From Diaporthe sp. PMI_573 (lineage: Eukaryota; Ascomycota; Sordariomycetes; Diaporthales; Diaporthaceae), in assembly GCA_021399435.1 (NCBI GenBank), contig JAJTUP010000007.1, forward strand, positions 434,001 through 498,000: a stretch of DNA of 64,000 bases. Reading direction: 5' to 3'. Shown here piece after piece: positions 36,301 through 46,819 of this stretch. The notes below the pieces were generated by a model. That model did no database searches and was not told the DNA's origin. It saw only the letters and a list, made by a program, of their open reading frames with translations. The first letter of the stretch is position 1; each line of letters starts with the position of its first letter. A program made the position numbers and the translations under genes.

Positions 36301-36643
36301 GAGACTCGAGAGCGGGCATTCCTTCGCTATCGTCTCCAAGTTCCCAGCTGCAGACTTTCTCGATCTCACCCTCAAAAGGAAGAGACTGCCGCCCTCCTTG
36401 TGATGCCTCAGGGTTAGTCACCAGATTCCGACCACCTGTTTGATCCACTTGTTCTTGATGCTCCTGCGCACCATTATGCCAATGACCAGTGCGGATGTCT
36501 TTTTCAACTGGCTCCAAGGAATGCAACGCAGTGGTTGCGATCTCCTTGGTGTCAGCAGTCGTCTCGATTCTCTTGTCCGCACTCATGATTCTCGGACCAT
36601 GTGCGGTTTCTGGGCATCTGCACCCTTCAGATGGACCGGCCAT
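33361..36643 (-). CDS. Triple AAA+ (CbbX/SpoVK-like) protein with a degenerate first AAA module
   Basis: Four exons (36643-36040, 35979-35858, 35790-34148, 34087-33361) splice to about 1031 residues. The start could also be the in-frame ATG at 36586. After a charged N-terminus come three CbbX-type AAA+ modules. Module 1 begins LDRVMAMIGHERVKEHFL. Its Walker A position reads HEGQATVVKRIA where the family has a GNPGTGKTT-type loop, in gap-free alignment with the flanking LYSKFLFSVGAIP. Its Walker B position reads GGGPTVIHLS in place of a hydrophobic-DE. Module 2 keeps GEPGVGKTT (498-506) and a Walker B with DD instead of DE (LIIDDAD). Module 3 is complete: GPPGTGKT (783-790), VLFIDEAYRL (Asp845/Glu846 region), LAGYTEDM and NPGLRSRFP. 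Fungal homologues are of unknown role. Hexameric remodelling ATPase activity by modules 2 and 3 is expected. Confidence 0.85.
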
Positions 36644-37700
36644 TACCTCATGTGCCGTTCAGTAAGGCAGCCAAGGTCTCTGATGGAGAGTTTCGTACCG
36701 TAATGTTCTGTAAGTCAAAGTAGTAACATAGAGTAAGTTCAGAAGCGCCACGAATTCAATGTAGAACCAAAAGTCAAGTGTATCTTGGGTCTGCGAAAGC
36801 ATGTCGGGAGGAGGAAGACTTTATGCGCAGCCTGGTGGTGGAGGCCGTCGAGTTGGTGGTCTTGGTAACGGCACTGGTGCCTATCAGCAACCCCTTGCTA
36901 CTTGCTACCGTGAAGCCAACAAAGAACAGACCTTAGTGCACGCCTTCATTGTGGAAGATATTACAACATTAAGAGGTGTGAGCCAGTTCTAGGTGCGTTT
37001 TCCGATAGGTAAGCCCCTAAAGAGAAATACACCCAGAACCGGCCGCATTAACGGGCCTAAAGTACCTTTATACCGTTTATTTTGTACCCTATTTATAACT
37101 CAGGTATAGTAAAGTGGGGTAACTTGTAGCAACCAGGCTGCTAGACAGTATAGAGTCCAAGGACACATTTATAGGTCCAACCACAACCCCCCCCCCACCC
37201 CACCTTTCCCAAGCCGCTCAGGCTGTCAGGCTGTCGGGCGGGCATACTTTAAGCATCTCCCCTCTTTGGGCAGGACATTATGTTACTCCACAGGTTCCAT
37301 GTAGGAAGGTTCATGTAGACCCTTAAAACAAGCAACTTCACCTTAGGCCTTTCTACAATGTCGCCATACAAGTACAATGTTAATGTATGCTTATACTAAA
37401 TGACAAGATATAGAGACATATGTGCAATCTGCTCATATATCTTTAATCTCCTTACCTTGAATTTATATGAGAGGTTATCTAGGTAGTCATGAATGCGCCA
37501 CAGATCCGTGTCTTGAATCTGCACGGCAAATTTATATCAGATATGCTGCTAGCTGATTGATGTCACCTGTGAAATCCATCATAGAATCAGTCACGCCTTC
37601 ATGTGTAAAGCGTAACGGAGTTAACTGAGATCCAAGATTCTGTTCTGATCGGGAATAAATGCAAGTTCAATCACCACCGGGGTCTTTCCACTTAGGTTGT
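36644..37700. other. Intergenic, no gene recognised
   Basis: Upstream of the AAA+ gene and downstream of the amidoligase gene. A 63-codon Gly-rich frame at 36801-36992 is not convincing. A C-run lies at about 37187-37199. The part from 37000 to 37600 is AT-rich. Confidence 0.5.
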
Positions 37701-38785
37701 CTAATTTGGATGCGGGTTCTTCGCCAGCTCCTCCCTGAGCTTTTTCATCATCAGATTCTTCTTCTTGTCTTGCTTTGCCTTCTTCTGCAGCAAGTCCTTA
37801 TCCATCTCCTTCAGTTTGAGAGGTTTCAGACTGCCCGATTTGCCCTCAAAGATAGGCTTCAAATACCGTTCATCACTCATTCCAGCAACAAGGCCATCTC
37901 CAACAAAAGCCCTGAGTCCTGCAACATCTCGGCTATACTGTCCAAACTGCACACCGGGCCGTCGAGCAGACTGTAAAAAGTCGATGGCGAGCTCAGCCCA
38001 TACGAGGCAGCCCTCAGTGGTGGTCACTCCGGGAGCGCGGCGCCACTCAATGGTAGCCTTTCCACCGTAGTACAGATTAGTGAAGTTCCAGGCGTAATAC
38101 CTGTCGGAATGCATGAGATCGGAAATCTCGACAGCATTCTTACAAGCCTTGATTCGTTCGAATATCTGAGCAATTGGGAGACTCGCTAGCTCAGGGTTGT
38201 CGATTCTGTTGCTTTTGATCCATTGATTACCTCGGCGATGTTCAGGGACGATAGCTTCAAAAGCGTCTTCGAAGTAGACGACAGCCATGCAGATGCTTTT
38301 CAGTTCCTGAAGAGACCATGCACCCGCCGCAGGTGAAACATGAACGTGGAAGCCACAGCTCCTGTTCGACTCGAGAAGGTATAATTCGCGCATGGTTTTG
38401 AACAAATTCTGAACGTGGGCACGCCACAATCCAGTAGAGTCATAATGCAAGATCGGAGAGACAAACTCAACGGGGTCTAAGAAGTTGAATAGGTGTCAAT
38501 CCAATAGAACAGGGCAATATGAGAGTTATCTGACGTACACTTAGTCTTCGTAGCTCCGGCAATAGTGGCATCGTCTGTCAAGGACCAGTCTTTATACTCG
38601 TCTCCGTCCCATGTCCCATCGATGTCGGGATGCATTGTCAAGTACTTCTTACGGTCGATCTTCGCGTTGTAAGACTTGGCCGCCACCTTTGCAAAGTTCT
38701 CGAGAGACAACTCTTTGGCGTTGGCATCTCTCTGTACGAGGAGAGTTTCAATTTCAAGGCCAATTTTCATTTCGGGAGTCGACAT
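37701..38785 (-). CDS. Putative amidoligase (Amidoligase_2, glutamine-synthetase-like fold)
   Basis: Two exons, 38785-38539 and 38476-37701, with a 62-bp intron (GTACGT...TTAG), give about 340 residues. Family motifs are all visible: MKIGLEIETLL at the N-terminus (metal/ATP-binding Glu pair), PVEFVSPIL at the exon junction, CGFHVHVSP (the G-x-HVH-x-S motif), FTNLYY and TIEWRRAPG (the E-x-R motif). A lysine-rich tail (KKAKQDKKKNLMMKK) follows. The family forms amide bonds between a carboxylate and an amine with ATP, by analogy to glutamine synthetase and gamma-glutamylcysteine ligase. Real substrates in fungi are not known. The next gene upstream, divergent at 1.5 kb, is a gamma-glutamylcyclotransferase-like protein. 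Confidence 0.88.
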
Positions 38786-40258
38786 GTTGGAAATTGCGGG
38801 GATTCCTTGTACAAAACCTCTTCAGTCGAGCAGTCAAAAGAAATACAGAATCTGTCCTTCGGTGGATAGTATAGGCTAATTGCTACTGTCGTATGAGAAT
38901 AAAGTCGAATGTTTTCGTGTCTAATATGATAGTTAAAAGTACGCTGAGGTACTGTATTGAGTGTGGAACGAATCGCAGAACAAGAACCAACAATTTAAAA
39001 AGATCAATCTTTGATAGAAGGATATCAACTGAGACCGATGCTGAATGATGAATGAAGCTGAGATGATGTTGGCATCTCGGTGTTGAAGTGTCAGAAGGCG
39101 GCTCAAATTGGTGAAATATATACTCATACAACAGCACAAGAGCTGGTTGAAATCTCAGAGCATTACCGTGATGGCCCATTCTACGACGGGCTGTCTCTGA
39201 AACGGCCCTGTGGTCAGCCCGGGACAGATGTTAGTCCTGCTCTGTGCTATTTTCGGAGGCGTAGCGATAACAGAAAGGAGAATACCTCTGGCGCAATGTG
39301 ATGATCAAAATGTGACTATTCTGCACCCGTTGCTTGCATCTGACATGTGGTTTGCAGCAGGATTCCAGTAATAAAGAAGTGTCGGTTGGCACCATATTTG
39401 GCATACCGAAACACACCCGGCCCAGTATCTGACCTTTGAGGCACACCGGTGGAGGCACTGAACGGCGCAGGCGCCTTCAACCCAATAGTTCCATTATTCA
39501 CGCCGCATTGCCGCATTCAAGGAGCGAAGTGGCGTTGTATTCGGAGCTGAAACCTCTGACTGGATTTTATCTTTTTAGATTAATTATAGTAAAGCTAACA
39601 AAATATGACTTACTATTTTGAAACAGGCGACCTCGTTTGCCGCTTTGGTCTGGTCCGTCTCCATGAGCCCAGGCTCGAGGAGGGACCCTTCCTCAAAATA
39701 GGAATTGGTTGCATCCATAGACAAATCCACCGCTGTTGGCAACATTGTGGAGCCGGATGTTCAACAACTGCCCGTGGTTGATCTCAGCTGACCAAGCCGA
39801 CCCTCGTAACGGCAAGAGCAGAGTTGCACGTGTCAATTTCTCCATCGACGTCGACATTAGAGGTGTTATAGTAAATCCATGCTGGGCGGAATGAAGGCTT
39901 AAAGCATAGTGTAAAATTTTCATTTTACGAAGCAGACATGACCGTTTGAAGTCGGCCGTGTACCTAAGTACCGTTGGCCCTGCTGCAATGGCCAGGCTCT
40001 CAGGTATCCACCCACCCTTCGGCTAAAAATAAACGAAAGTGGTCTGAAAATGCGAGATAAGCCCCACTACAACTCCAAGGCATCCATCATCTACCCAGCT
40101 TTCCTGAACACCTTTTCTAGCTCTCAACACTCACTGCCCGCACAAATGTCGCCGCCTCTACCAGCGTTTTTCAACTACTGAAAGTTTAAAATCTACCACA
40201 TCTCGAGCTGCTTATCGTTCAGGGCTCATCCGAGCAGAAAAAAGTTTCCTAGCCAAAC
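38786..40258. other. Intergenic between divergent amidoligase and GGCT-like genes
   Basis: Shared upstream region of the two genes. No supported coding feature. Frames of 60-98 codons have no domain. Confidence 0.5.
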
Positions 40259-40852
40259 ATGGAACCTCCAGAATCACCGAAACTGCATGCCGGGCCGCAA
40301 GACAACAGCCAGGCAAGAGCAGCCAACCAGTCATCTCGAAACCCGCCGCCTTCGCTGATGCAGCGGAAGTTTATGGCCGCTGATTTAGCCGAAGAAAAAT
40401 CAAAAGCAGACTGGGACCGGCGCGCAGCTGCTATTCAAGAGGGAATGAAGGAGGAACGCGAGCGCAAGGAGTTATACTTCTTCTATGGCTCTCTCATGGA
40501 TCCAACGCAGCTGCAACGTGTTCTCGGCCTCAAGGACCGACCAAGGAGTTTGGTACCGGCCGAGATCGTTGGGTATCACATTCGGATGTGGGGACCGTAC
40601 CCAGCGCTGATCGATGGACCCCCCGGAAATGTGGTTAAGGGCATGGCATATGAGGTTGAGGGTGAGAAAGCCAAAACCAAGTTGGCTGATTATGAGACGG
40701 ACAATTATAAAGAGCACACATGCACCATACGTCTTGAGGAAGGGGCTCAGGTATCCGGCACAACTTTCGAGTGGGCTGGAGATATGGATGATTTGAAAGA
40801 CGGTAGCTTTGATCTAAAAGACTGGCAAATGACACATTTGTTGGATGAGTAA
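40259..40852 (+). CDS. Gamma-glutamylcyclotransferase-like (AIG2-like) protein
   Basis: Single exon, 197 residues. After about 70 charged N-terminal residues the AIG2/GGCT fold follows: YFFYGSLMDPTQLQRVL (substrate-binding YGSL loop, 76-79), YPALIDGPPGNVVKGMAYEV, then KLADYETDNY, in which Glu146 sits at the catalytic acid position. It ends with GTTFEWAGDM and FDLKDWQM, typical of the fungal AIG2-like subgroup. GGCT enzymes cyclise gamma-glutamyl amines to 5-oxoproline and free amine. The substrate here is unknown. The divergent neighbour is an amidoligase, so the two could act on the same amide-bonded metabolite or modification. Confidence 0.88.
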   Translation: MEPPESPKLHAGPQDNSQARAANQSSRNPPPSLMQRKFMAADLAEEKSKADWDRRAAAIQEGMKEERERKELYFFYGSLMDPTQLQRVLGLKDRPRSLVPAEIVGYHIRMWGPYPALIDGPPGNVVKGMAYEVEGEKAKTKLADYETDNYKEHTCTIRLEEGAQVSGTTFEWAGDMDDLKDGSFDLKDWQMTHLLDE

Positions 40853-41579
40853 GTCATAAGTTCTTCTTGCAGAATTTATGATTATTTCATTAGGCCCAGA
40901 CTCTTATCACTCAGGCATAGATGTCAATAGAAGATGGGTTGCATAAATTAGTGTCACTGTCACCAGCTACATTGTCAAGGGCTCTGTTTAGACATTGGAT
41001 GCGACGAAATCTACTCGAGTATATACGGCCATTGCAGAAGATCCTCATTGCCTGTAAGGAAAGGGAAAAGAAATATAGACTACTCTTTAATATAAGGAGG
41101 TCATTGTGGCCAAGTTTCCAGGATCGAACGAGGTGCCTTTTTGTCAAAGCTGCATGATACCCGCATCAGGCCAGACCGCGGCACGGAATAAGACTATCAT
41201 GTGGCTACCGCTGTTATTGCCTATAGAATTAGGGAATGTAGGCTTGGAAAAGATATAGAAATACCAGATCTAGAGATTTGGTCTGGAGTAGATCCATAAC
41301 GTTGCATATGTTAGTATTTAGTTTAGTTTACATCTCTATAAGTTTATATAGAGAAGATCCTACGTTATATAATAAGGCTTATCTAAGTACCCTAATAAAA
41401 TAAGAGTAAGTAGAAGTAGGAAGGAAATAAGGTAATAACTTAATAATATAGAGAGAGTAATAACTTATTATAAAATATATATTCGGTAATCTATAGTTAA
41501 TAACTTTATAACAGTAGGTATACTAATTATTATATATTAATAGTGCTAACGTTAGAGGTAGACTAGCATTATAAACACC
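40853..41579. other. Left edge of AT-rich repeat island
   Basis: From about 41200 base composition drops to strongly AT-rich with many TA steps and stops in all frames. No gene is seen. A RIP-altered repeat relic is likely. Confidence 0.6.
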
Positions 41580-42445
41580 TGTTAAACGGAAACGCTTGTG
41601 TGGGCGCTATATGTAGAGAGTTACCCTAGACTTGACACTGGATTTCCTCTAAGTGCCTATAGGGCATGCATGCCGGCAGATAAGTTTAGTAGCCGTAAGT
41701 CGATTTTTTAGGCTATTTTAAGACCCTAAATTTATATTTCTGCATTTTCCTTATTTTTTACCTAAAAAGCATATAACTTAGTTTATTAGATTGTTGTGGG
41801 CTGGCCCCGGGCTGCTGCCAAAGAGGTGCCTAATAGGAGTTATAAATTGCAATACTTAAGAGGCCAGAATGGAGCCCAAAAGGCTCCTTTCTGGCTTTAT
41901 CTATATAGCTATGTCTGAAGGTTGGTGGATCGAATGGGTCAGGTAGCAGTAGGGTGCACTGAGGTCTTGTTGGGACGCTTGAGAATGGTTTGGACAACTT
42001 TGCATTGAATTTGAGTGGGCTTCTGTCAGCCCTCCTCACAGTCCCTCCGACATCGTCTCAACCCTGGGCACGCTGCGGTTGGCTCTGGTGCGCAGATAGG
42101 GAGGCCGGAAAATTCGGCCCTCGGACCCACTATCTTTGGCTTTAAATAACCAGCCAACCCTAACCCTGACAGTAACCAAACTAAATACAGATAAACTTCA
42201 GAAATCAGACTATCTAACAAACTAAGTTACATGCTTTTTGGGTAAGAAATAAGGGGAATGCAGAGGTTCGAAGTTAGGGTCTTACAATAGCCCAAAAAAT
42301 CGACTCACGGCCACCAAACTCATCTGCCGGCGCGCACGCCACATAGGCACTTAGCCGAAAAAGTGCCAAGTCTAGGGTAACTCCCTATGTGAAGTCTAGG
42401 GTAACCCCTTACGTGCAGCGCCCACATAAGCGTTTCCGTTTAACA
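41580..42445. mobile_element. 866-bp element with ~215-bp terminal inverted repeats, non-autonomous
   Basis: The left end TGTTAAACGGAAACGCTTGT at 41580 is matched in inverse orientation at the right end, finishing 42445. The similarity extends inward over about 215 bp on each side, through the AGTTACCCTAGACTT motif, the GTCGATTTTTT motif and the segment to about 41795 / 42230. The right arm is better preserved. The left arm carries many C-to-T/G-to-A differences. The right arm has an internal duplicated unit (CCCTAGACTT twice). The middle has no transposase frame, so it is a long-TIR, foldback/MITE-like element moved in trans. No clear target-site duplication is left. Confidence 0.75.
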
Positions 42446-44736
42446 CTATGTGCCTCTGGATAAACTATAATCTGGGCCCAAGTAAGGCCAAGATAGCATA
42501 TTGGCCATAGGCCAGTATGCCCCAGGCTTGGGCCAAAGCCCAAGCCTATCATATAGCCCTCCTTCTATAGTAGCCTTAAGGCGGTCTTATAGGTAATCTA
42601 TTGTTACAGTAGTTATATTGCTGCTTAGGGTATATGGTAGATTAGTTATATTATATGCATAAGTTATTAAGTAGCCTATGTGTGCCTGTATAATGGGTAT
42701 GGTGTCTATTGTTTGTGCCTAAATAGGGACCCTGCTGTATCTGTATATGTTACAAACGGCTGGGAATGACCGCTGCGCCATAGACCAAAAGATCAGCGAA
42801 TATCCACACTACCTGTGGAATTCTATCCCAACCACCTAGATATAGTCAGATCGTGACAGTATAGTTAATGTAGCGCCTCTTGTCTGTGCCTATTTGGGGA
42901 CCCTATTGTTGCCGGGCCGTGCTATATATAGGCTACCTTTCCTTAGCTTGTTAGTTCCTAGCAAGTTATAGCTTTCTCTACTAGATCTTTCCTTTATTAT
43001 TTACTTTATACCCTTATTACAACTATCTTCCTCCCTAAATATTACTACTTTGTTGCCTATTTTTATACTAATTACCCTTGTTGTGTAATTGTTAAGTATT
43101 CTATTTATTGCCTACTTGCTGCTTGCCCGTCATTGTGGTGTTCCTAGCTTATCCCCTTGTCGCCTCTTGCGCTAGCTCCTTCTTTAAGCAACAAGATCTC
43201 GCTACCTATGTATTATATACCTAGCTATCCTCCTAGGTAGCTATAATAAGAGATACTTTCTTATCACGCTTATATCTTCTTAGTCTTTAAGTAATACTAC
43301 CTTTAGGTAGTTATAATAAGAGATACTTTCTTATTATACTTATACTCTCTTAGTCTTTAAGTAATACTATTTTATATCCTATCTTTCTCTTAACTTATAC
43401 CCTTCTTAGTTACTACCTATCTACCTTTTAGAAACACTATATATTCTTACCCTTATTATATATTACCTAGTTATATACCCTTCTTCTTTATATTGCTTCT
43501 ATCCTAGTCTTATTATATAATAATATAGCCGCTACTATTAGAGGTTTTAATAGTAACTATAGTTACTAGAGTATAGCTATTACTAATAGTAGTAATAACC
43601 TATATTGTTACCTATCTAAAGGTAAAGGCTCCAAGGTATATTTCCTTTATAATAGGATACTATAGCTATATTAGGTACTAATTAGTATAGAAATACTATA
43701 CTATTAGTAATTATATAGTAATAGGCAATTTTAATAATAAGGTTAACAAGCCTCCTTAAAAGATTAAGTACCCCTATAAGATATACCTCTATACCCTCTT
43801 TAATACCAGCTATCTTTTTATTTATAAGGTTAATAACTACAGCTTGTCTTATAGTAAGTACTAAAAAAGTAAGAAGAAATATATCTAGCTTATATATTAC
43901 TTTACCTTCTTAGCTCTACTTAGGGCAGCTTACTACCATATAATGGAAACTATACTGCCTGGCTATAAGTATATCCTAACCCTAAAGCATAAGAAAATAG
44001 GTTATGTTTCTAGCTATAATATATAGTTTTTACGCGATTTTAACTATACTGTTAAAAACTTTACTAATACCCTAGACATTATTATATAGGAGCCTGCCTT
44101 AGCCTACCCTGCTATCTATTTAGCTACAAGTATATGTGCTCCTATAGAGACTATTAATCTAACTAGTAATAATGTAGCCTTTATCTACTCCTGCTTTAGT
44201 ACTACTATGCCTTATACCCTGTAGGATCTAGTAATAATGTTTAGCCTATAAACTACTAATATAGTTATTTATTATAGCGGCGGCGGCCTAGATGTAAACT
44301 ATTTTATCTTTTAGTTTAATATCTTTATATAGGGTGTTACTAGTACTTTAATAGACATGTTAATAAGTAGCAACCCTGCTGGCAGGCCTACTCTAGTACT
44401 ATAATGCGTTAATAGAGGTCTAGAAGAGTATTAACCATTTAGAGGCCCGCCAAGATGCCTTTAAGTAGTAGTAGTATTATAAGTCTGAGGCGGTAGTAAA
44501 TATTCTCGCAGTGCTTACTAATTATTTTAAGTCTAGCTCTAGTTTAGGCCGCGGTACTCTTTTATTATCTCTATTCCTCCCTGGTTATTTCCTAAACCAA
44601 AACTCTTTTCTAGATCTAGTAAAGGGCGACTATACTAATAATAATAATAATAAGGAGTAGTTTCTAACTACTAGTACTACCAACTATTATAAAAAGCATT
44701 GCCATTATAATAATTAGTTTAGCTTTTAAGTAGTAT
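42446..44736. repeat. AT-rich, RIP-like degenerate repeat relic
   Basis: About 2.3 kb with very high TA content and stops in every frame, holding no gene. A segment with TATA-like GCTATATATAGG near 42926 and the partly repeated phrases GTGCCTAAATAGGGACCCT (about 42714) and GTGCCTATTTGGGGACCCT (about 42887) could be remains of LTR sequence. No reverse transcriptase or transposase motif could be read, so the family is unassigned. Confidence 0.65.
43234..43373. repeat. 70-bp direct tandem repeat differing by transitions
   Basis: Two adjacent 70-bp units (43234-43303, 43304-43373) starting TAGGTAG and sharing TATAATAAGAGATACTTTCT and TAGTCTTTAAGTAATACTA. The seven or so differences are almost all C/T or G/A, as expected from RIP acting on a duplicated stretch. 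Confidence 0.85.
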
Positions 44737-45291
44737 TGTTAAACGGAAACGCTTATTAGTAGGCGTGGGCGCTACACGTAGGGAGTTACCCTAGACTTCA
44801 CGTAGGGAGTTACCCTAGACTTGGCACTAGATTTTCACACTGTGCCTCTGTGGCGTGCACGGCAAAAGATGAGTTTGGTGGCCGTGAGTCGATTTTTTGA
44901 GCTGTTTTAAGACCCTAACTTCGTACCTCTGCATTCCCCTTATTTCTTATCCAAAAAAGCATGTAACTTGATTCATTAAATAGCCTGATTTCTGAAGTTT
45001 ATCTGTATTTAGTTTGGTTACTGTCAGGGTTAGGGTTGGCTGGTTATTTAAAGTCAAAGATAGTGGGTCTGAAGGGCGAATTTTCCGGCCTCCCTATCTG
45101 TGCACCAGAGCCAACCCCCGCGTGCCCGCGGATGAGACGATGTCGGAGGGACTGTGAGGAGGGCTGACAGAAGCCCACTCAAATTCAATACAAAGTTGTC
45201 CAGACCACTCACATGCCGTCCCAATTCGCCTCAGTGCACCTTACTACGACCCTGCCACACACACACTGCTGAAGGCACCAACCTTCAGAAT
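44737..45291 (+). mobile_element. Truncated copy of the 866-bp TIR element
   Basis: Starts with the same TGTTAAACGGAAACGC end and runs collinearly with the reverse complement of the right-hand two thirds of the 41580-42445 element: the tandem ACCCTAGACTT motif, GTCGATTTTTTGAG, GGCTGGTTATTTAAA, and TTCCGGCCTCCCTATCTG. It stops near CCAACCTTCAG at 45291, so the far inverted repeat is missing. Here GTAGGGAGTTACCCTAGACTT is duplicated head-to-tail. Confidence 0.75.
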
Positions 45292-46819
45292 ATATAAGGT
45301 AAAGTATAAGTTTATTAAGAGGTTTTTAGAAGAGCTAAGGGCTAGAGATAAGTTAAAAGACTAAGTAGATAGATAAATAGATAATTATCTAATAAGAAAT
45401 AAAATAAATAGTTAAAGTAAAAAACATAGTGTGGCTGAAGCTAGTAATATAATAAATAGAGGTAATACTAAAGAAGTAATCTAAAAGATTATTAAGGAAC
45501 TTAGTCCTCTTTATATAATTTAAGCTATATATACTTAGACCTTAGCGAGGTTTTATAGCAGCTAATACTAGAGATTAGGATCACTAATATAGGTATTACT
45601 TAAGTTAAAGTCCTACTAGGCCTTATAGAAGAGGACTTCTTATATATATTTACTATTAATATATATATAGAGTCTAAAACTATTACACTAAAACCACTAA
45701 GCAGATAATTAGCTAAGGGATATATAAGCCAGATGTACCGAGCAAGATCATTAGGGCATCCTCTATCGTAGGCTTTAAGCCATTTACCCTGCTCTCCCAC
45801 TACAGCGCGTCCAAGTGGGCCGTCCGGAGGCTCACACAGGCAAGCCAGCGTTACTCGGCCCCCGCCTAATACCAGTCACCGCAAAGACGCCGCATACCAG
45901 TATCGCATTGCTTTCAGATATCGTAGCTGTCTCAGGCATTGGTGAAAAGGGATTATATATTCTACGAACTTATACTAACCTTGAGTACAACCCCGAGTAC
46001 GACCCCGAGTGAAGCAGCATAAACCAAATTGGGTTATAAGAAGATTCTGGTAACCGCCGGTTATAGTTAGCCAAAGGCACGCTACAGGGCGAAATAGTTC
46101 CAGCACGCATAAAGGCGCCCAGCACGCCATTACGGCGCTGCCTCTCAGTCAGGGGCTATAGTACGCACGACTGCCTAATTACTATTCGGCAGTTGGGAAA
46201 GGTACCATAAGGCTTATCGACTAGGTACCGCTTAGGACCTACGAGGCTGCTAGTACGGCGCGGCTGACTTAGCTAATCACGAAAGCCGCATCGCGGACCG
46301 CATCACAGGTATTACAGGTTGGGAGGGTGTCTTAAGAGTCATAGGTGCCTAGCAAAATACTCAATTGGTGACGGATTTCCCAGCCATTCTACCTCTGCCT
46401 GCCCTTGGAGACGTCGCCCTTACAATGCTTACATAGCACCCATTTGCTCATGTTGGAGTTTCAGAGAAGCAGATGCAATGTCACACAATAAGCTGGTAAT
46501 GTTGGTCGTCTTTTCTGAAACTCGGAGTGTGGGCGACACACCAATAACAATGCTGGGTCTCTGCTGCCTGATTTTCAATGCATGATAAGATCATTGAAAA
46601 GTTAACTGGTTGGTCATAATACGGTTACATCAATAGACAACAGGTCCTCGACTTGTTGAAGGTCTTGGTTGTGTTGGCCAGGCAAACACGGCACAGGCAG
46701 AGGCGAGGCTAGGATGCTTTGATCTCCCAAACGCCCACTTCAATCTTACACTACATGGCATCGAACGAAGAACACACTTGTCAAGACATTTGTTGTGCGA
46801 GTTTGAAATGTTTGAACAA
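45292..46819. other. Right edge of AT-rich island and intergenic, no gene
   Basis: AT-rich with stops to about 45790, then normal composition. The phrase GGCGCCCAGCACGC at about 46110 also occurs at about 30750, suggesting a dispersed repeat remnant. Frames at 45815-46012 and 46319-46585 show no domain. Confidence 0.5.

Noticed and set aside
36801..36992. 63-codon Gly-rich frame starting MSGGGRLYAQPGGGG
   Set aside because: Short, low-complexity start, no domain and no splice partner found downstream. It could be a small gene, but nothing supports it.
41060..41160. Possible minus-strand tRNA because of GTTCGATCC
   Set aside because: The flanking bases do not form a T-stem, acceptor stem or anticodon arm.
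42150..42175. CCCTAACCCT as a telomere-like repeat
   Set aside because: Only one and a half units. The same text occurs inside the second copy of the TIR element, so it is element sequence.
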